DNA of 64,000 nt. It comes from Ferrovibrio xuzhouensis. Its GTDB lineage: Bacteria > Pseudomonadota > Alphaproteobacteria > Ferrovibrionales > Ferrovibrionaceae. Below are positions 51,658-60,983 of the stretch, piece after piece. Both the position numbers and the translations under genes were made by a program. Where the stretch lies: NCBI RefSeq assembly GCF_042648965.1, contig NZ_JBHRYJ010000005.1, positions 124,001 to 188,000 on the forward strand. Reading direction: 5' to 3'. The notes below the pieces were generated by a model. The model made no database searches. It was not told where the DNA came from and saw only the letters and a list, made by a program, of their open reading frames with translations. The first letter of the stretch is position 1, and each line of letters opens with the position of its first letter.

Positions 51658-53050
51658 CCAGCCGTACGGGCCGCTGGCCCTGATCCAGACGACGGCCAAC
51701 ACGACACGGCTCTATGCCGTGAACACCATGGCGGCCCGGATGGGGCTGGCGCCAAACATGACTCTCGCCGACGCCATGGCCTTAGTCCCGGCCCTCGGCA
51801 CCGGCCCGGCCGACCCACAAGGCGACCAGGCGGCCCTGGAACGGCTGGCCGACTGGTGCGGCCGCTATTCCCCCTGGGTCGCCACGGACGGCCCCGACGG
51901 CCTCATCCTCGACGTGACCGGCGTCCCGCATCTCTTCGGTGGCGAGGAGGCCATGCTCAACAACGCGCAGGGATCCTTCCGGCGCATGCATGTGATTGCC
52001 CGCTGCGCCATCGCCGACAGCCCGGCCGCAGCCTGGGCCTGGGCGCGCCATGGCGGCGGAGGCGTGTTGCCCGGCCGTCCGGACTGCCTGGAGCCTCTTG
52101 GCCAGCTTCCTGTGGCTGCGCTGCGTATCGACGCAAGGCTCGCCGACAGCCTGAACACGCTGGGCCTGAAGACGGTCGGCGCCATTGCCAACCTGCCGCG
52201 AGCGCCGCTGACCAAGCGCTTCGGCCCGCAGCTGCTCGAAAGGCTCGACTGCCTGCTCATCCGGCGGGACGAGCCCATCTCACCGCGGCAGCAACCGGCG
52301 CCATGGCGCAGCCGGGCGCATCTCGCCGAACCCATCTCCACCCGCGAGGCCATCGAGCAGGTGCTGGACCAGCTGCTCGAGACCCTTTGCCCGTTGCTGG
52401 AGAAAGAGCATCTCGGCGCCCGACAGCTGGCCCTGCATGCCTACCGGGTCGACGGGGACGTCCAGACCATCCGCATCGGCACCTCGGCCCCAAGCCGCAA
52501 CCCGAAACACCTGGCGCGGCTGTTCAGAGACCCTCTGGACGGCATTATGCCGGGCTTCGGCTTCGAGACCTTTGTCCTCGAGGCAACGGCGGCCGATCCG
52601 TTCTCGGCCGAGCAGGCGAACCTTGAAGGCACGCACCAGACCGGCAGCGACTTCACCCAGCTCATCGACCGGCTGCAGGCCCGCCTCGGCGACAGAGCCG
52701 TCTTCCGCTACGAGCCGGTGCAGCGGCGCACCCCCGAGGCCTCGGTTGTCCGGCTGTCGCCGACGGCGCGCTCCCATGAAGAGATGCCCGACCTCGAGCC
52801 CCGGCCGCAGCGACTGATGTATCAGCCAGAAATCGTCGAGATGGACAACACCGGCGAGGCCTTCACCTGGCGGCGCATCCGGCGGCGGATAGCATCGGTG
52901 GACGGCCCCGAGCGCATCCGCGGCGAATGGACGCCTGGTGGGCTGGATGTGGTCTCGCGCGACTATTTCCGCATCGAGGACGAGGCCGGGCGCCGGTACT
53001 GGGTGTATCGCTCACTCGACGGCTGGTTCATCCAGGGGATGTTTGCTTGA
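51590..53050 (+). CDS. imuB: ImuB, Y-family polymerase-like SOS factor
   Basis: This 486-residue protein of the DinB/ImuB type has an N-terminal palm (RFLSVWLPRWPTDRL), where a true polymerase would have catalytic Asp. Helix-hairpin-helix NLPRAPLTKRFGP lies near 205, then a long C-terminal region. ImuB is considered catalytically inactive and bridges the beta clamp to DnaE2. It is co-transcribed with imuA under LexA. dnaE2, normally the third gene, is 9.7 kb away. Confidence 0.9.
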   Translation: MRRFLSVWLPRWPTDRLRRRLSSQPYGPLALIQTTANTTRLYAVNTMAARMGLAPNMTLADAMALVPALGTGPADPQGDQAALERLADWCGRYSPWVATDGPDGLILDVTGVPHLFGGEEAMLNNAQGSFRRMHVIARCAIADSPAAAWAWARHGGGGVLPGRPDCLEPLGQLPVAALRIDARLADSLNTLGLKTVGAIANLPRAPLTKRFGPQLLERLDCLLIRRDEPISPRQQPAPWRSRAHLAEPISTREAIEQVLDQLLETLCPLLEKEHLGARQLALHAYRVDGDVQTIRIGTSAPSRNPKHLARLFRDPLDGIMPGFGFETFVLEATAADPFSAEQANLEGTHQTGSDFTQLIDRLQARLGDRAVFRYEPVQRRTPEASVVRLSPTARSHEEMPDLEPRPQRLMYQPEIVEMDNTGEAFTWRRIRRRIASVDGPERIRGEWTPGGLDVVSRDYFRIEDEAGRRYWVYRSLDGWFIQGMFA

Positions 53051-53070
53051 ACCCACTCATCTCCCTCAAA

Positions 53071-53102
53071 CACGGAATTCCGTGCGTAGAGACGGAATTC
53101 CG
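53071..53102. repeat. Two EcoRI-type palindromes at the imuB / oxidoreductase junction
   Basis: CACGGAATTCCGTG (53071-53084) is a perfect palindrome and CGGAATTCCG (53093-53102) repeats its core. They lie in the gap between convergent genes and could form a hairpin with each other. They mark the proximal edge of the segment separating imuB from dnaE2. Confidence 0.5.
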
Positions 53103-53134
53103 CTCGCCATAACCAGCTCATCCCAACCAGCTCG

Positions 53135-54124
53135 TCACGGCAGAAGGACGGCAGCGCCCACAGTTTTGCGGCTTTCGAGATCGATATGGGCCTGACGGAC
53201 GTCTGCCAGCTTATATCGCCTATTGATATCTGCCTTTACATCCCCACGCCGGACTGCTGCAGCATAGGTCTCAGCAGAAGTCCGGAGTTCCTCTGTCGTG
53301 ATCGTGAAGCTGCGTAGCGTCGGACGGCAGATCGAGTGACTTTTGGCGTGCAGGATTTGCAAATTGAAGGCCTCAACATCGCCCGATGCCGTGCCGTAAT
53401 TGATTGCCATGCCCCGGACCCGCAGGCATTTCAGGGATGGCAGGAACACATCCTTGCCAACGGCATCATAGACCACATGCACGCCTTCACCCGCGGTCAG
53501 CTCCAGAACGCGCTCTTCAAAGCGCTCCGTCCGGTAGTTGATGACGTGATGACATCCGGCATCCTTGGCAACTCTGACCTTTTCGTCGCTGCCGACCGTA
53601 CCGATGACTTCGGCACCCAAAGCCCGGCCCCAGGCACTGAGAATCAGCCCCATTCCGCCCGCAGCGGCATGAACCAGTATCTTTTGGCCGGGTTGAACCT
53701 TGTACAGCCGGTGCAGCAGATATTCTGCCGTCATGCCGCGCAGAAGCGTTCCGGCCGCCTGCTCGACATTCAGCCCGTCAGGAATCTGCAGGGCACGCGC
53801 CGCCGGAACGTTCCGGACACCAGCATATGCTCCGGGCATGAGGTAGGTAACAGCCTGACCGACCTTGAAATCCGAAACCCCAGGGCCGACCACCTCCACG
53901 ATACCGGCACCCTGCGACCCCAGGATGACCGGAAAACTGTCGGTCTGCGTCGGCCCATGCGCGCCCTGCCGCTGGTAAATGTCGGCATAGTTGAGGCCGA
54001 TCGCTTCCTGAGCGATGCGAATCTCACCGGGGCCGGGGTCCTGGACGTCGATGCTTTCCAGCTCCAGGACTTCGGGCCCACCATGACGGTGGGCCACGAC
54101 AGCAGACGACTTCAATGCAGACAT
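53135..54124 (-). CDS. Quinone oxidoreductase-like zinc-independent MDR enzyme
   Basis: This 329-residue medium-chain reductase has GGPEVLELE at the N terminus and nucleotide motif AAAGGMGLILSAWGRALGAEVIGT near 152. It has no zinc-ligand Cys cluster, as in QOR/zeta-crystallin. It uses NADPH to reduce quinones or enones. Last gene of the seven-gene operon; it may reduce an enoyl intermediate. SDR and crotonase genes of the operon are upstream. Confidence 0.85.
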   Translation of the reverse strand: MSALKSSAVVAHRHGGPEVLELESIDVQDPGPGEIRIAQEAIGLNYADIYQRQGAHGPTQTDSFPVILGSQGAGIVEVVGPGVSDFKVGQAVTYLMPGAYAGVRNVPAARALQIPDGLNVEQAAGTLLRGMTAEYLLHRLYKVQPGQKILVHAAAGGMGLILSAWGRALGAEVIGTVGSDEKVRVAKDAGCHHVINYRTERFEERVLELTAGEGVHVVYDAVGKDVFLPSLKCLRVRGMAINYGTASGDVEAFNLQILHAKSHSICRPTLRSFTITTEELRTSAETYAAAVRRGDVKADINRRYKLADVRQAHIDLESRKTVGAAVLLP

Positions 54125-54151
54125 GCGAGCTCCAGAGTATCGGGGTATTGG

Positions 54152-54955
54152 CTATTTGCCCTGGAATTGGGGCTTGCGCTTTTCCATGAAGGCCCGCCGA
54201 CCTTCCTGGTAATCCGCGCTGTCGAAGCAGCGTTCGACGAGCTTTGCGACCTCGCTCGATTGCGGGTCCGCGGAATACTGCTCAAAGACTCGGATGGCAG
54301 CCTTTGCGGCATGCACTGTCAGCGGCGCGTTGTTCGCCACAGTCCCCGCATAATCCGACACAAAGGCCTGCAGAGCATCGGAAGCAACAATCTGGTTAAT
54401 CAGGCCAACACGCAGCGCTTCATCGGCCTCCAGCTTGCGGCCGCTGAACAACATGTCTTTCGCCGTTGATGGTCCGACCAGGCGGGCGAGAGCGGCCAGT
54501 CCTTCATACTCATAGCCAAGACCCAGCTTGGCTGCCGGTATCGCAAACTTCGAGTCCGGGGTCGCGAAACGAATGTCCGCCGTCAGGGCAATGGCTAGCC
54601 CGCCGCCCACGCAAAACCCCTCAATCATCGCGATGAGCGGCTTCGAAAGGCTCTGCAAAGCTTTGCGCCCCCGGCTGGATACCACGCCATACTGAATCTG
54701 CTGCTCGGCATTCGCCCGGCTCTTTTCGAACTCCGATATGTCCGCGCCGGACGCGAAGGCCTTGCCGCCTGCGCCATGAATGACAACGACACGAACGTCG
54801 GTATTCCGCTCGAAGGTCTCCGCAGCATCCGCAATGCCATCCCACATCTCAAGGGACACGGCATTCCGGCGCTCGGGCTGGTTTATGGTTAGCCAGCCAA
54901 CCCCGCCCCGGATTTCGGCGAGTATCTTGGTCGTCTTAAGCTCGACTGTCGTCAT
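54152..54955 (-). CDS. Crotonase-family protein (enoyl-CoA hydratase-like), glutamates altered
   Basis: This 267-residue crotonase has VVIHGAGGKAFASGADI for CoA binding and GFCVGGGLAIALTADIRFA near 110. At the two positions where hydratases carry catalytic Glu (GGG-x-E and P-E), this protein has Ile and Ala. It may be an isomerase, hydrolase or racemase-like member rather than a hydratase. It lies 25 bp downstream of the CoA-transferase. Confidence 0.8.
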   Translation of the reverse strand: MTTVELKTTKILAEIRGGVGWLTINQPERRNAVSLEMWDGIADAAETFERNTDVRVVVIHGAGGKAFASGADISEFEKSRANAEQQIQYGVVSSRGRKALQSLSKPLIAMIEGFCVGGGLAIALTADIRFATPDSKFAIPAAKLGLGYEYEGLAALARLVGPSTAKDMLFSGRKLEADEALRVGLINQIVASDALQAFVSDYAGTVANNAPLTVHAAKAAIRVFEQYSADPQSSEVAKLVERCFDSADYQEGRRAFMEKRKPQFQGK

Positions 54956-54980
54956 CGAAGCACCCTTCCCATTGAAGGCA

Positions 54981-56159
54981 TCAGACTACCCCGCCGCCTT
55001 TCAGCTGCTCAATGGCCGCCTTGTCATATCCGAGTTCCAGCAGCACCTCTTCGGTATGCTGTCCTTTGGCGGGCGTAGGCGTCTCTATGGCACTCTTGGA
55101 CCGCGACATGATGATGGGCTGCCCTACCAGATGTATCTCGCCAAGCTCGGGATGCATGACCGGCTGGGCAAGGTTGAGGTGCTGCACCTGCGGGTCGGCA
55201 AAGACCTCGTCCACTGCGTAAATTGGACCGCAGGGCACACCTGCCACCGCGAATATCTTCATCCACTCCGCTGATGATTTGCCCTTGGTCTTATCGCCGA
55301 TGGCATCATTCAGAGCTTTGCGGTTCTCCGACCGCGACTTGCTATCGGCGAACCTGGGGTCTTCCGCCAGGTGCTCGGCATCGATTGCCTTGCAGAACTT
55401 CTTCCACATCGGCTGGCCCGCCACGGCGATATTGATGTAGCCATTCGCGGTCTGGAACACTCCGGTCGGAATAGCGGTCGGATGGTCGTTTCCGGCCTGC
55501 TGGGGGACTTCCTTGTCCATCAGCCAGCGGGTCGCCTGGAAGTCCAGCAGAGCCACCTGCGCCTGAAGCAAAGACGTCTGCACCCATTGACCTTCGCCCG
55601 ACACCTCACGCTCCAGCAGCGCCGTCAGGATGCCGAGGGCGCAATACAGCCCCGCACCCAAATCCGCGATCGGAATGCCAACGCGGACCGGCCCCTGGCC
55701 TGGCAGGCCAGTCACCGACATCAGGCCACCCATGCCCTGGGCGACCTGGTCAAAGCCGGGGAGCTTTGCATAGGGTCCGGTCTGGCCGAACCCGGAGATG
55801 CTCGCATAGACAAGACGCGGATTTATCGCCCGGGCCGCCTCATATCCGATACCGAGGCGCTCCTTTACGTCCGGCCGGAAATTCTCGACGAGAACATCCG
55901 CTTTCTCGATGAGACGCCGCATGATTTCAGCGGCCTTCGGGTCTTTCAGGTTGAGCGTCAGACTGCGCTTGTTCCGGTGCAGATTTTGGAAATCCGAGCT
56001 GGCACGGGTCCCGAACATCCCGTCCTCTTCAATCGCCTCCACCTTGATGACCTTGGCGCCCCAGTCGGCGAGTTGCCGTACAGCGGTCGGCCCGGACCGA
56101 ATGCGGCTTAGGTCGATAACGGTAAAGCGCTCCAGAGCTTTTGCGTGCATTCTGCTCAC
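54981..56159 (-). CDS. CaiB/BaiF family (class III) CoA-transferase
   Basis: This 392-residue protein has RSGPTAVRQLADWGAKVIKVE near the N terminus and VENFRP. Catalytic Asp lies in KLPGFDQVAQGMGG (residue 137), which forms the aspartyl-CoA thioester. It moves CoA from a donor such as succinyl-CoA to a carboxylic acid. Next to an importer, it is probably the activating step for the imported acid. Four bases separate it from the ATPase gene. Confidence 0.9.
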   Translation of the reverse strand: MSRMHAKALERFTVIDLSRIRSGPTAVRQLADWGAKVIKVEAIEEDGMFGTRASSDFQNLHRNKRSLTLNLKDPKAAEIMRRLIEKADVLVENFRPDVKERLGIGYEAARAINPRLVYASISGFGQTGPYAKLPGFDQVAQGMGGLMSVTGLPGQGPVRVGIPIADLGAGLYCALGILTALLEREVSGEGQWVQTSLLQAQVALLDFQATRWLMDKEVPQQAGNDHPTAIPTGVFQTANGYINIAVAGQPMWKKFCKAIDAEHLAEDPRFADSKSRSENRKALNDAIGDKTKGKSSAEWMKIFAVAGVPCGPIYAVDEVFADPQVQHLNLAQPVMHPELGEIHLVGQPIIMSRSKSAIETPTPAKGQHTEEVLLELGYDKAAIEQLKGGGVV

Positions 56160-56163
56160 CTAA

Positions 56164-57231
56164 TCAATTCGGAATTGGCACAATGCGGCTCGGCTGAATG
56201 GTCAGCCAAACCGACTCGTTGACATCAAAGACTTTGACGGCCGGAGCCGACACCCTCAGCTTCAGGCAGCTTCCTTTGGGCTTGATGACATAGTCCCAGC
56301 TCTCGCCGAGGAAGCAGCGACTGACGACATCGCTCTCAAGAACAAGGTCATCGGTTCCAGTCGGGACCGTCTTCACGACATCGATATTCTGTGGCCGCAA
56401 CGATGCCGTGAATTCTGCAGCCGAGGGCCTGTCGGCAAGGGCGCAGACGGGCAACGAGAAGCCGTCGAACGTAGCCCGTTCTCCCTCGAGCCGCCCTTCC
56501 ACCATATTGGTCCGCCCGATGAAATTGGCGACGAACTTGGTCTGCGGTTTCGTATAGACCGTGAACGGGTCCGCGACCTGTTCGATGCGCCCCTGGTTCA
56601 TCACGGCCACCCGGTCGGATATGGCCATGGCCTCCGACTGGTCGTGGGTGACATAAACGGTGGTCATATGGAATTCATCGTGCAGGCGGCGGATCTCGTT
56701 TCGCATCTCTTCACGGAGATTCGCATCAAGATTGGATAGCGGCTCGTCCAGGAGGAGAACCTCTGGCTCCACAACAATTGAGCGGGCGAGCGCAACCCGC
56801 TGCTGCTGACCGCCTGAAAGCTCGTTCGGATACCGGTCTGCCAGCTTCTCGAGATGCACAATCTCGAGGATTTTCCCAATCCGTTCCCTCATCGAGGCGG
56901 CATCAATCTTCCGCATCTTCAATCCGAACGCGACGTTCTCGTAAACCGTCATATTCGGCCAGATGGCGTAGCTCTGGAAAATCATTGACATGCCGCGATG
57001 CTCGGGCGGCACAATTCTGCTGCCCGCAGACAGGACACGGCCGTTCATCACAATCTCGCCAGCCGTTGGCTCAATGAACCCCGCAATCATTCGGAGCGTC
57101 GTCGTCTTGCCGCAGCCAGACGGCCCCAGCAGCGAAACGAATTCGCCCTTGCGCAGGTGAAGGTCAATACCATTCACCGCCGTGAACGATGCATACGATT
57201 TCGTCAGCTTGTTTAGGGCAAGCTTTTCCAT
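56164..57231 (-). CDS. ABC transporter ATPase (PotA/FbpC type)
   Basis: This 355-residue ATPase has Walker A GPSGCGKTT near 36, signature LSGGQQQR near 137, Walker B VLLLDEPLSNLD, and a C-terminal TOBE domain (from about 240). It energises the fused permease. Its ATG overlaps the permease stop by one base (TGATG). Confidence 0.92.
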   Translation of the reverse strand: MEKLALNKLTKSYASFTAVNGIDLHLRKGEFVSLLGPSGCGKTTTLRMIAGFIEPTAGEIVMNGRVLSAGSRIVPPEHRGMSMIFQSYAIWPNMTVYENVAFGLKMRKIDAASMRERIGKILEIVHLEKLADRYPNELSGGQQQRVALARSIVVEPEVLLLDEPLSNLDANLREEMRNEIRRLHDEFHMTTVYVTHDQSEAMAISDRVAVMNQGRIEQVADPFTVYTKPQTKFVANFIGRTNMVEGRLEGERATFDGFSLPVCALADRPSAAEFTASLRPQNIDVVKTVPTGTDDLVLESDVVSRCFLGESWDYVIKPKGSCLKLRVSAPAVKVFDVNESVWLTIQPSRIVPIPN

Positions 57232-58961
57232 CAGTTTCTCCGGAGCATAAAATCGCGACCCAGCAGCTTCATGCCCACACCAACAACTGCGGTCGTGACA
57301 ATCAGCAGGACGACACCCATCGCCGCCAGAATTTCGTAGTGACCCTGCTCACTGAGGTCGAGAGTGAGCACCGAGATGACTCGGCTCTCCGGCCCAGACA
57401 GGAATATCGCAGTCGATAGCTCGCGGGTGCAGATGATGAAGACAAGAATCCAGGCGCCCAGAAGCGTCTTCTTCAGGAGCGGAAGCACCACTTTGGTGAC
57501 AACGGTGAACCGTCCGCCGCCGAGAATCCGGACGGCCTCTTCCAGCTCCGGATGTAGCCCCCGCACGCCTGAAGCTGCGGTTGCGAACGCAATCGGCAGG
57601 AAGCGGGTAATGAACGCCACAACGATAAGGGTACCGGTGCCGTAGAGCTGAAACGGTGGCCCCGCATATGCGGCGTAGAAACAGATGGCCAGAACAATGC
57701 CGGGGACGGCAAATGGCGCCATCGTCAGACCTGCGAGGATTGCCCCGCCCGGCAGCAAGCGGCGATGGACGATATATGCGATGGAAAAGCCGAGGGCGCA
57801 GCATGCCGTCGCAGTCACCGCCGAGTAGCTGAAGGTATTCCAGATGGACTGCCTGACCGTCATCTGCTCGAACAGGATGTAGTGAAAATTGGCTAGCGTC
57901 AGGTTATCCAGGGACAAGCCTTGGCCCCATGCCCGTGCAAAGGATGTCTGAAGTAGAACGAAGAGCGGCAGGATGACCGAGACAAGGGATATGAAGGACG
58001 CATAGGCGAATATCGGCCAGCGCCAGAAGCCGAGACGAACCCGGCGACGCTCCCCACCTTTTCCGCTGACGGAAACGTACCCGCGGCGCGCCAGCATGAG
58101 ACGCTGGAGCACAAGCAGAACCACCGTGATGCCTACCAATGGCATAGAGAATGCGGCAGCGACCTCAATACGCAGCGGGTATTGGAAGAACACGCTGAGC
58201 TGGGTTGTGACGACGTTAAAGCGGGCGGGGATGGCAATCAGTGCGGGCGTCCCATAGAGCGCCATCGCCTCCAGAAACACGATAATCAGCGCGCCCAGTA
58301 TGGCAGGAAGCGCCAGGGGCAACGTCACCTGGAGGGTTGTACGCAGAGTCCCCGCGCCGTGTATGGCCGCGGCCTCTTCCATCTCCGAAGAGATGAGGTC
58401 CAATGCCGACGAGGTGAAAATGTAGACCAGGGGGTAGACGTAGATGGCAATTACGAATGCCAGGCCCCAGAAGCTGAAGACGTTGAAGGGTCCCGCATCC
58501 ATTCCGGTGACTAGCATCCACGCACGGTTCAGCCAGCCCGCATTGGGACCGGCCAGCAAAATCCAGCCAATGGCGCCGAGAAACGGAGGAATGATGAAGG
58601 CCGCCAGGACATTAACATGCATGAAGCCACGCAATGGCATGTCTGTTCGGGACACAGCCCAGGCCAGTGGTACACCCATAGCGCCGGAAATGACGGCCAC
58701 CGCCGTGGCGAGCTGAAGTGTATTAGTGAACGCCTGAATATGCCGCGCCCGCCCGAAAGCGGCGACAAAGTTGGCAAATGTCCATCCGCCGCCCCTGGGA
58801 ACCTGGAGACTGTCGATGAGCAGCCGCGCCAAAGGGTTGGCAACGAGACCAACCAGAATGACTGCTACGGCAATCCATACCAGGACCATAGGGTCCAGGA
58901 AGAAGCGCCGCGCTTTGGGCGCGGCGCTTCTCATTCCATCTACGCCAAGGTCGGTTGCCAT
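57231..58961 (-). CDS. ABC transporter permease with two fused membrane halves (FbpB/ThiP type)
   Basis: This 576-residue protein has about twelve helices arranged as two six-helix permease units. Each has an EAA loop (EMEEAAAIHGAGTLRTTLQV near 220 and ELEEAVRILGGGRFTVVTKV near 490). Such fused permeases serve ferric-iron, thiamine or phosphonate importers. Start at 58961 follows GAGGT. Ten bases separate it from the binding protein. Confidence 0.9.
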   Translation of the reverse strand: MATDLGVDGMRSAAPKARRFFLDPMVLVWIAVAVILVGLVANPLARLLIDSLQVPRGGGWTFANFVAAFGRARHIQAFTNTLQLATAVAVISGAMGVPLAWAVSRTDMPLRGFMHVNVLAAFIIPPFLGAIGWILLAGPNAGWLNRAWMLVTGMDAGPFNVFSFWGLAFVIAIYVYPLVYIFTSSALDLISSEMEEAAAIHGAGTLRTTLQVTLPLALPAILGALIIVFLEAMALYGTPALIAIPARFNVVTTQLSVFFQYPLRIEVAAAFSMPLVGITVVLLVLQRLMLARRGYVSVSGKGGERRRVRLGFWRWPIFAYASFISLVSVILPLFVLLQTSFARAWGQGLSLDNLTLANFHYILFEQMTVRQSIWNTFSYSAVTATACCALGFSIAYIVHRRLLPGGAILAGLTMAPFAVPGIVLAICFYAAYAGPPFQLYGTGTLIVVAFITRFLPIAFATAASGVRGLHPELEEAVRILGGGRFTVVTKVVLPLLKKTLLGAWILVFIICTRELSTAIFLSGPESRVISVLTLDLSEQGHYEILAAMGVVLLIVTTAVVGVGMKLLGRDFMLRRN

Positions 58962-58971
58962 TTGGCGTACC

Positions 58972-60009
58972 TCAGATACCGAACAGATCGCGCCAGTCTT
59001 CCGTGACCTCCGGGATGCCCGTGACCACTTCTTCAACAGAAGGCCGGATGGTCTTCATCTGGTCGAGTGGCAGGACGCCCGGGAGCACCTTGGTATCGGG
59101 CCGCAGAGGCGTTCCGAATTCCGCAGCAGTGATATCTGCCACTTCAGGACCCCACAGGAACTCCAGAAACAGCTTGGAAGCATTGGGATGTGGCGCATTC
59201 GCCATAATTGACGACGGCGATGCCATCAGGACTGACCCCTCGGAGGGGTACGAGACACCGATCGGATTGCCGCGGGAAGCCTGATACTGCGCCAATGCGC
59301 CCGGCCCCGCCGCCACACTACGCTCTCCGGAGGCGGTTGCCGTCACCGTGTCGATGATGGAGCGGCCTACCTGCGGCTTGATGGCCGCCAGCTTCTTGAA
59401 ATAGTCCCAGCCGTAGAGCTTCTTCATCTGCACGACCCAGGTACCGACGAACCCAGAGAAGCCTGGGTGGCCGACGGACACCTGATTGGTCCATTTCGGG
59501 TCGATCAGGTCCTTCCACGACTTCGGAGCATCCGCAGCCTTCACCTTGTCGGTGTTGTAGAGGATGGCGATGAAGGTCGCGGACGTAATGATGAACTGGT
59601 TGTCCGGGTCGACATTGCGGAACCGCGGATCGATTTCGCTGGCATTGGATGGTTCATATGACATCAGAAGCTTACGCTTCTTCAGGTCGACATAGTGCCC
59701 CAGGTCTGTAGACGCGAAGACATCACAGTTCGCGACTTTCGACTGCAGGTCCTGATTCAGGCGCTGGAAGGCCACCTGAGCGGTGGTCCGAACCACATTC
59801 ACCTTCACTCCGGGATACTTCTCGGTGAAGGCCCTGCCGATTTTCTCGGCGGTCTCCGACGTGATGTGGACGATGTACCAGGTCAGTTCGCCTTCTTTCT
59901 TGGCTGCTTCATAGAGCGCACCGGAGGCTTTGCTTTGCGCGAGCGCCAGGCTTGGCAGGAAAATGCCAACGGCGGTCGTCCCCAGGAACTGGCGGCGGTC
60001 GAGTTTCAT
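58972..60009 (-). CDS. ABC transporter substrate-binding protein (AfuA/iron-type family)
   Basis: This 345-residue protein has a twin-arginine-like signal (DRRQFLGTTAVG). The mature part opens LYEAAKKEGELTWYIVHITSETAEKI, the Fe(III)-type extracellular-binding pattern also used for 2-aminoethylphosphonate, sugar phosphates and organic acids. The conserved Tyr pair needed for ferric iron is not obvious, and neighbours are CoA enzymes, so an organic acid is a better guess than iron. Confidence 0.85.
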   Translation of the reverse strand: MKLDRRQFLGTTAVGIFLPSLALAQSKASGALYEAAKKEGELTWYIVHITSETAEKIGRAFTEKYPGVKVNVVRTTAQVAFQRLNQDLQSKVANCDVFASTDLGHYVDLKKRKLLMSYEPSNASEIDPRFRNVDPDNQFIITSATFIAILYNTDKVKAADAPKSWKDLIDPKWTNQVSVGHPGFSGFVGTWVVQMKKLYGWDYFKKLAAIKPQVGRSIIDTVTATASGERSVAAGPGALAQYQASRGNPIGVSYPSEGSVLMASPSSIMANAPHPNASKLFLEFLWGPEVADITAAEFGTPLRPDTKVLPGVLPLDQMKTIRPSVEEVVTGIPEVTEDWRDLFGI

Positions 60010-60057
60010 TGTGTTTCCTCCGTTTATCCGGCGGCCTTTGGTGGCCGCTCGGTGATT

Positions 60058-60885
60058 TTATCGTCCGGTAAAGACCGGCTTACGCTTCTCGAAGAAGGCC
60101 GATACGCCCTCCTTGATGTCTTCGCTGGCAAGGCTGAGGTGGAATCTTTCAGCTACCGCGGCCAGGTCGGTAGCGTCACGTGCAATTTCGTTGACACTCT
60201 TCTTCATGTTCTGGGTTGCTACCGGCGCCTGAGCCACCAGGATTTTGCTTAACTCGGCCACTCTGGCATCCAACTGGTCCTGGCTGACGACATCGGTCAG
60301 GTAACCGATGCGCAGCATCTCGTCGGATTTGATGGTCTGCGCGGTGAGAAACAGCTTTTTGGCGGCATTGACGCCGAGTCTGGTTATGTAGCGCACCATG
60401 CCTGACGGGTAGTAGTGCAGACCGAGGCGGCTGGCGGGCATGAACATCTCGCAGCCATCGGTTCCGACGCGGAAATCGCAGCACAGCGCCAGGTCCGTCG
60501 CGCCGCCATATACGGGACCATTCAGCCGACAGATTGTCGGGCGGGAAAGATTCTCGAGGCGGTTGGTCAGTTGCTCGAAGGGGCTCTGGTCTTCTACGCC
60601 CGGGGCGCCCTTGCCTCTACGGCCCGCAGCAATGTCTCCGAGATTGTACCCGGCGCTGAAAACCCGGCCGGTGCCGGTCAAGACGACAACCCGAACACTC
60701 TGGTCGGCTTCCGCGCGGTCGAGATAGCCGAGGAGAATCTCGAGATCGTCGGCCTGGATGCGGTTCAGGTGCTTCGGACGGTTCAGCCTGATCGTCGCGC
60801 AGCCGTCGTTGACCGTATAGAGAGGCTCGGTTCCCACATCGTCGACATCAGCAGGCTTCGCAGCCTTCACCGCGGCATCGCTCAT
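60058..60885 (-). CDS. Crotonase-family protein (enoyl-CoA hydratase-like), first gene of operon
   Basis: This 275-residue crotonase has VVLTGTGRVFSAGYNL and GPVYGGATDLALCCDF; at the usual first catalytic Glu it has Asp. At the second the sequence is MPASRLGLHYYPSG with Ala in place of Glu. The start at 60885 has GGGAGAG. It opens the operon just downstream of the IclR operators, 48 bp before the binding-protein gene. Confidence 0.8.
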   Translation of the reverse strand: MSDAAVKAAKPADVDDVGTEPLYTVNDGCATIRLNRPKHLNRIQADDLEILLGYLDRAEADQSVRVVVLTGTGRVFSAGYNLGDIAAGRRGKGAPGVEDQSPFEQLTNRLENLSRPTICRLNGPVYGGATDLALCCDFRVGTDGCEMFMPASRLGLHYYPSGMVRYITRLGVNAAKKLFLTAQTIKSDEMLRIGYLTDVVSQDQLDARVAELSKILVAQAPVATQNMKKSVNEIARDATDLAAVAERFHLSLASEDIKEGVSAFFEKRKPVFTGR

Positions 60886-60926
60886 TCGTCTCTCTCCCGA
60901 AACGGATCCGTAAGGGCTTGACCTTC

Positions 60927-60966
60927 GTTCCGCATTGTGGCACATTTAGTTCCGTATTGTGGTCCA
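60927..60966. promoter_or_regulatory. Tandem IclR-type operators
   Basis: GTTCCGCATTGTGGCACA (60927-60944) and GTTCCGTATTGTGGTCCA (60949-60966) repeat with a 22-bp period, two full helical turns. The TTCCGnATTGnGG core is the form bound by IclR-family regulators. They lie in the divergent gap between the crotonase operon and the IclR gene. Confidence 0.75.
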
Positions 60967-60983
60967 TGCTATCTGCATATCGC

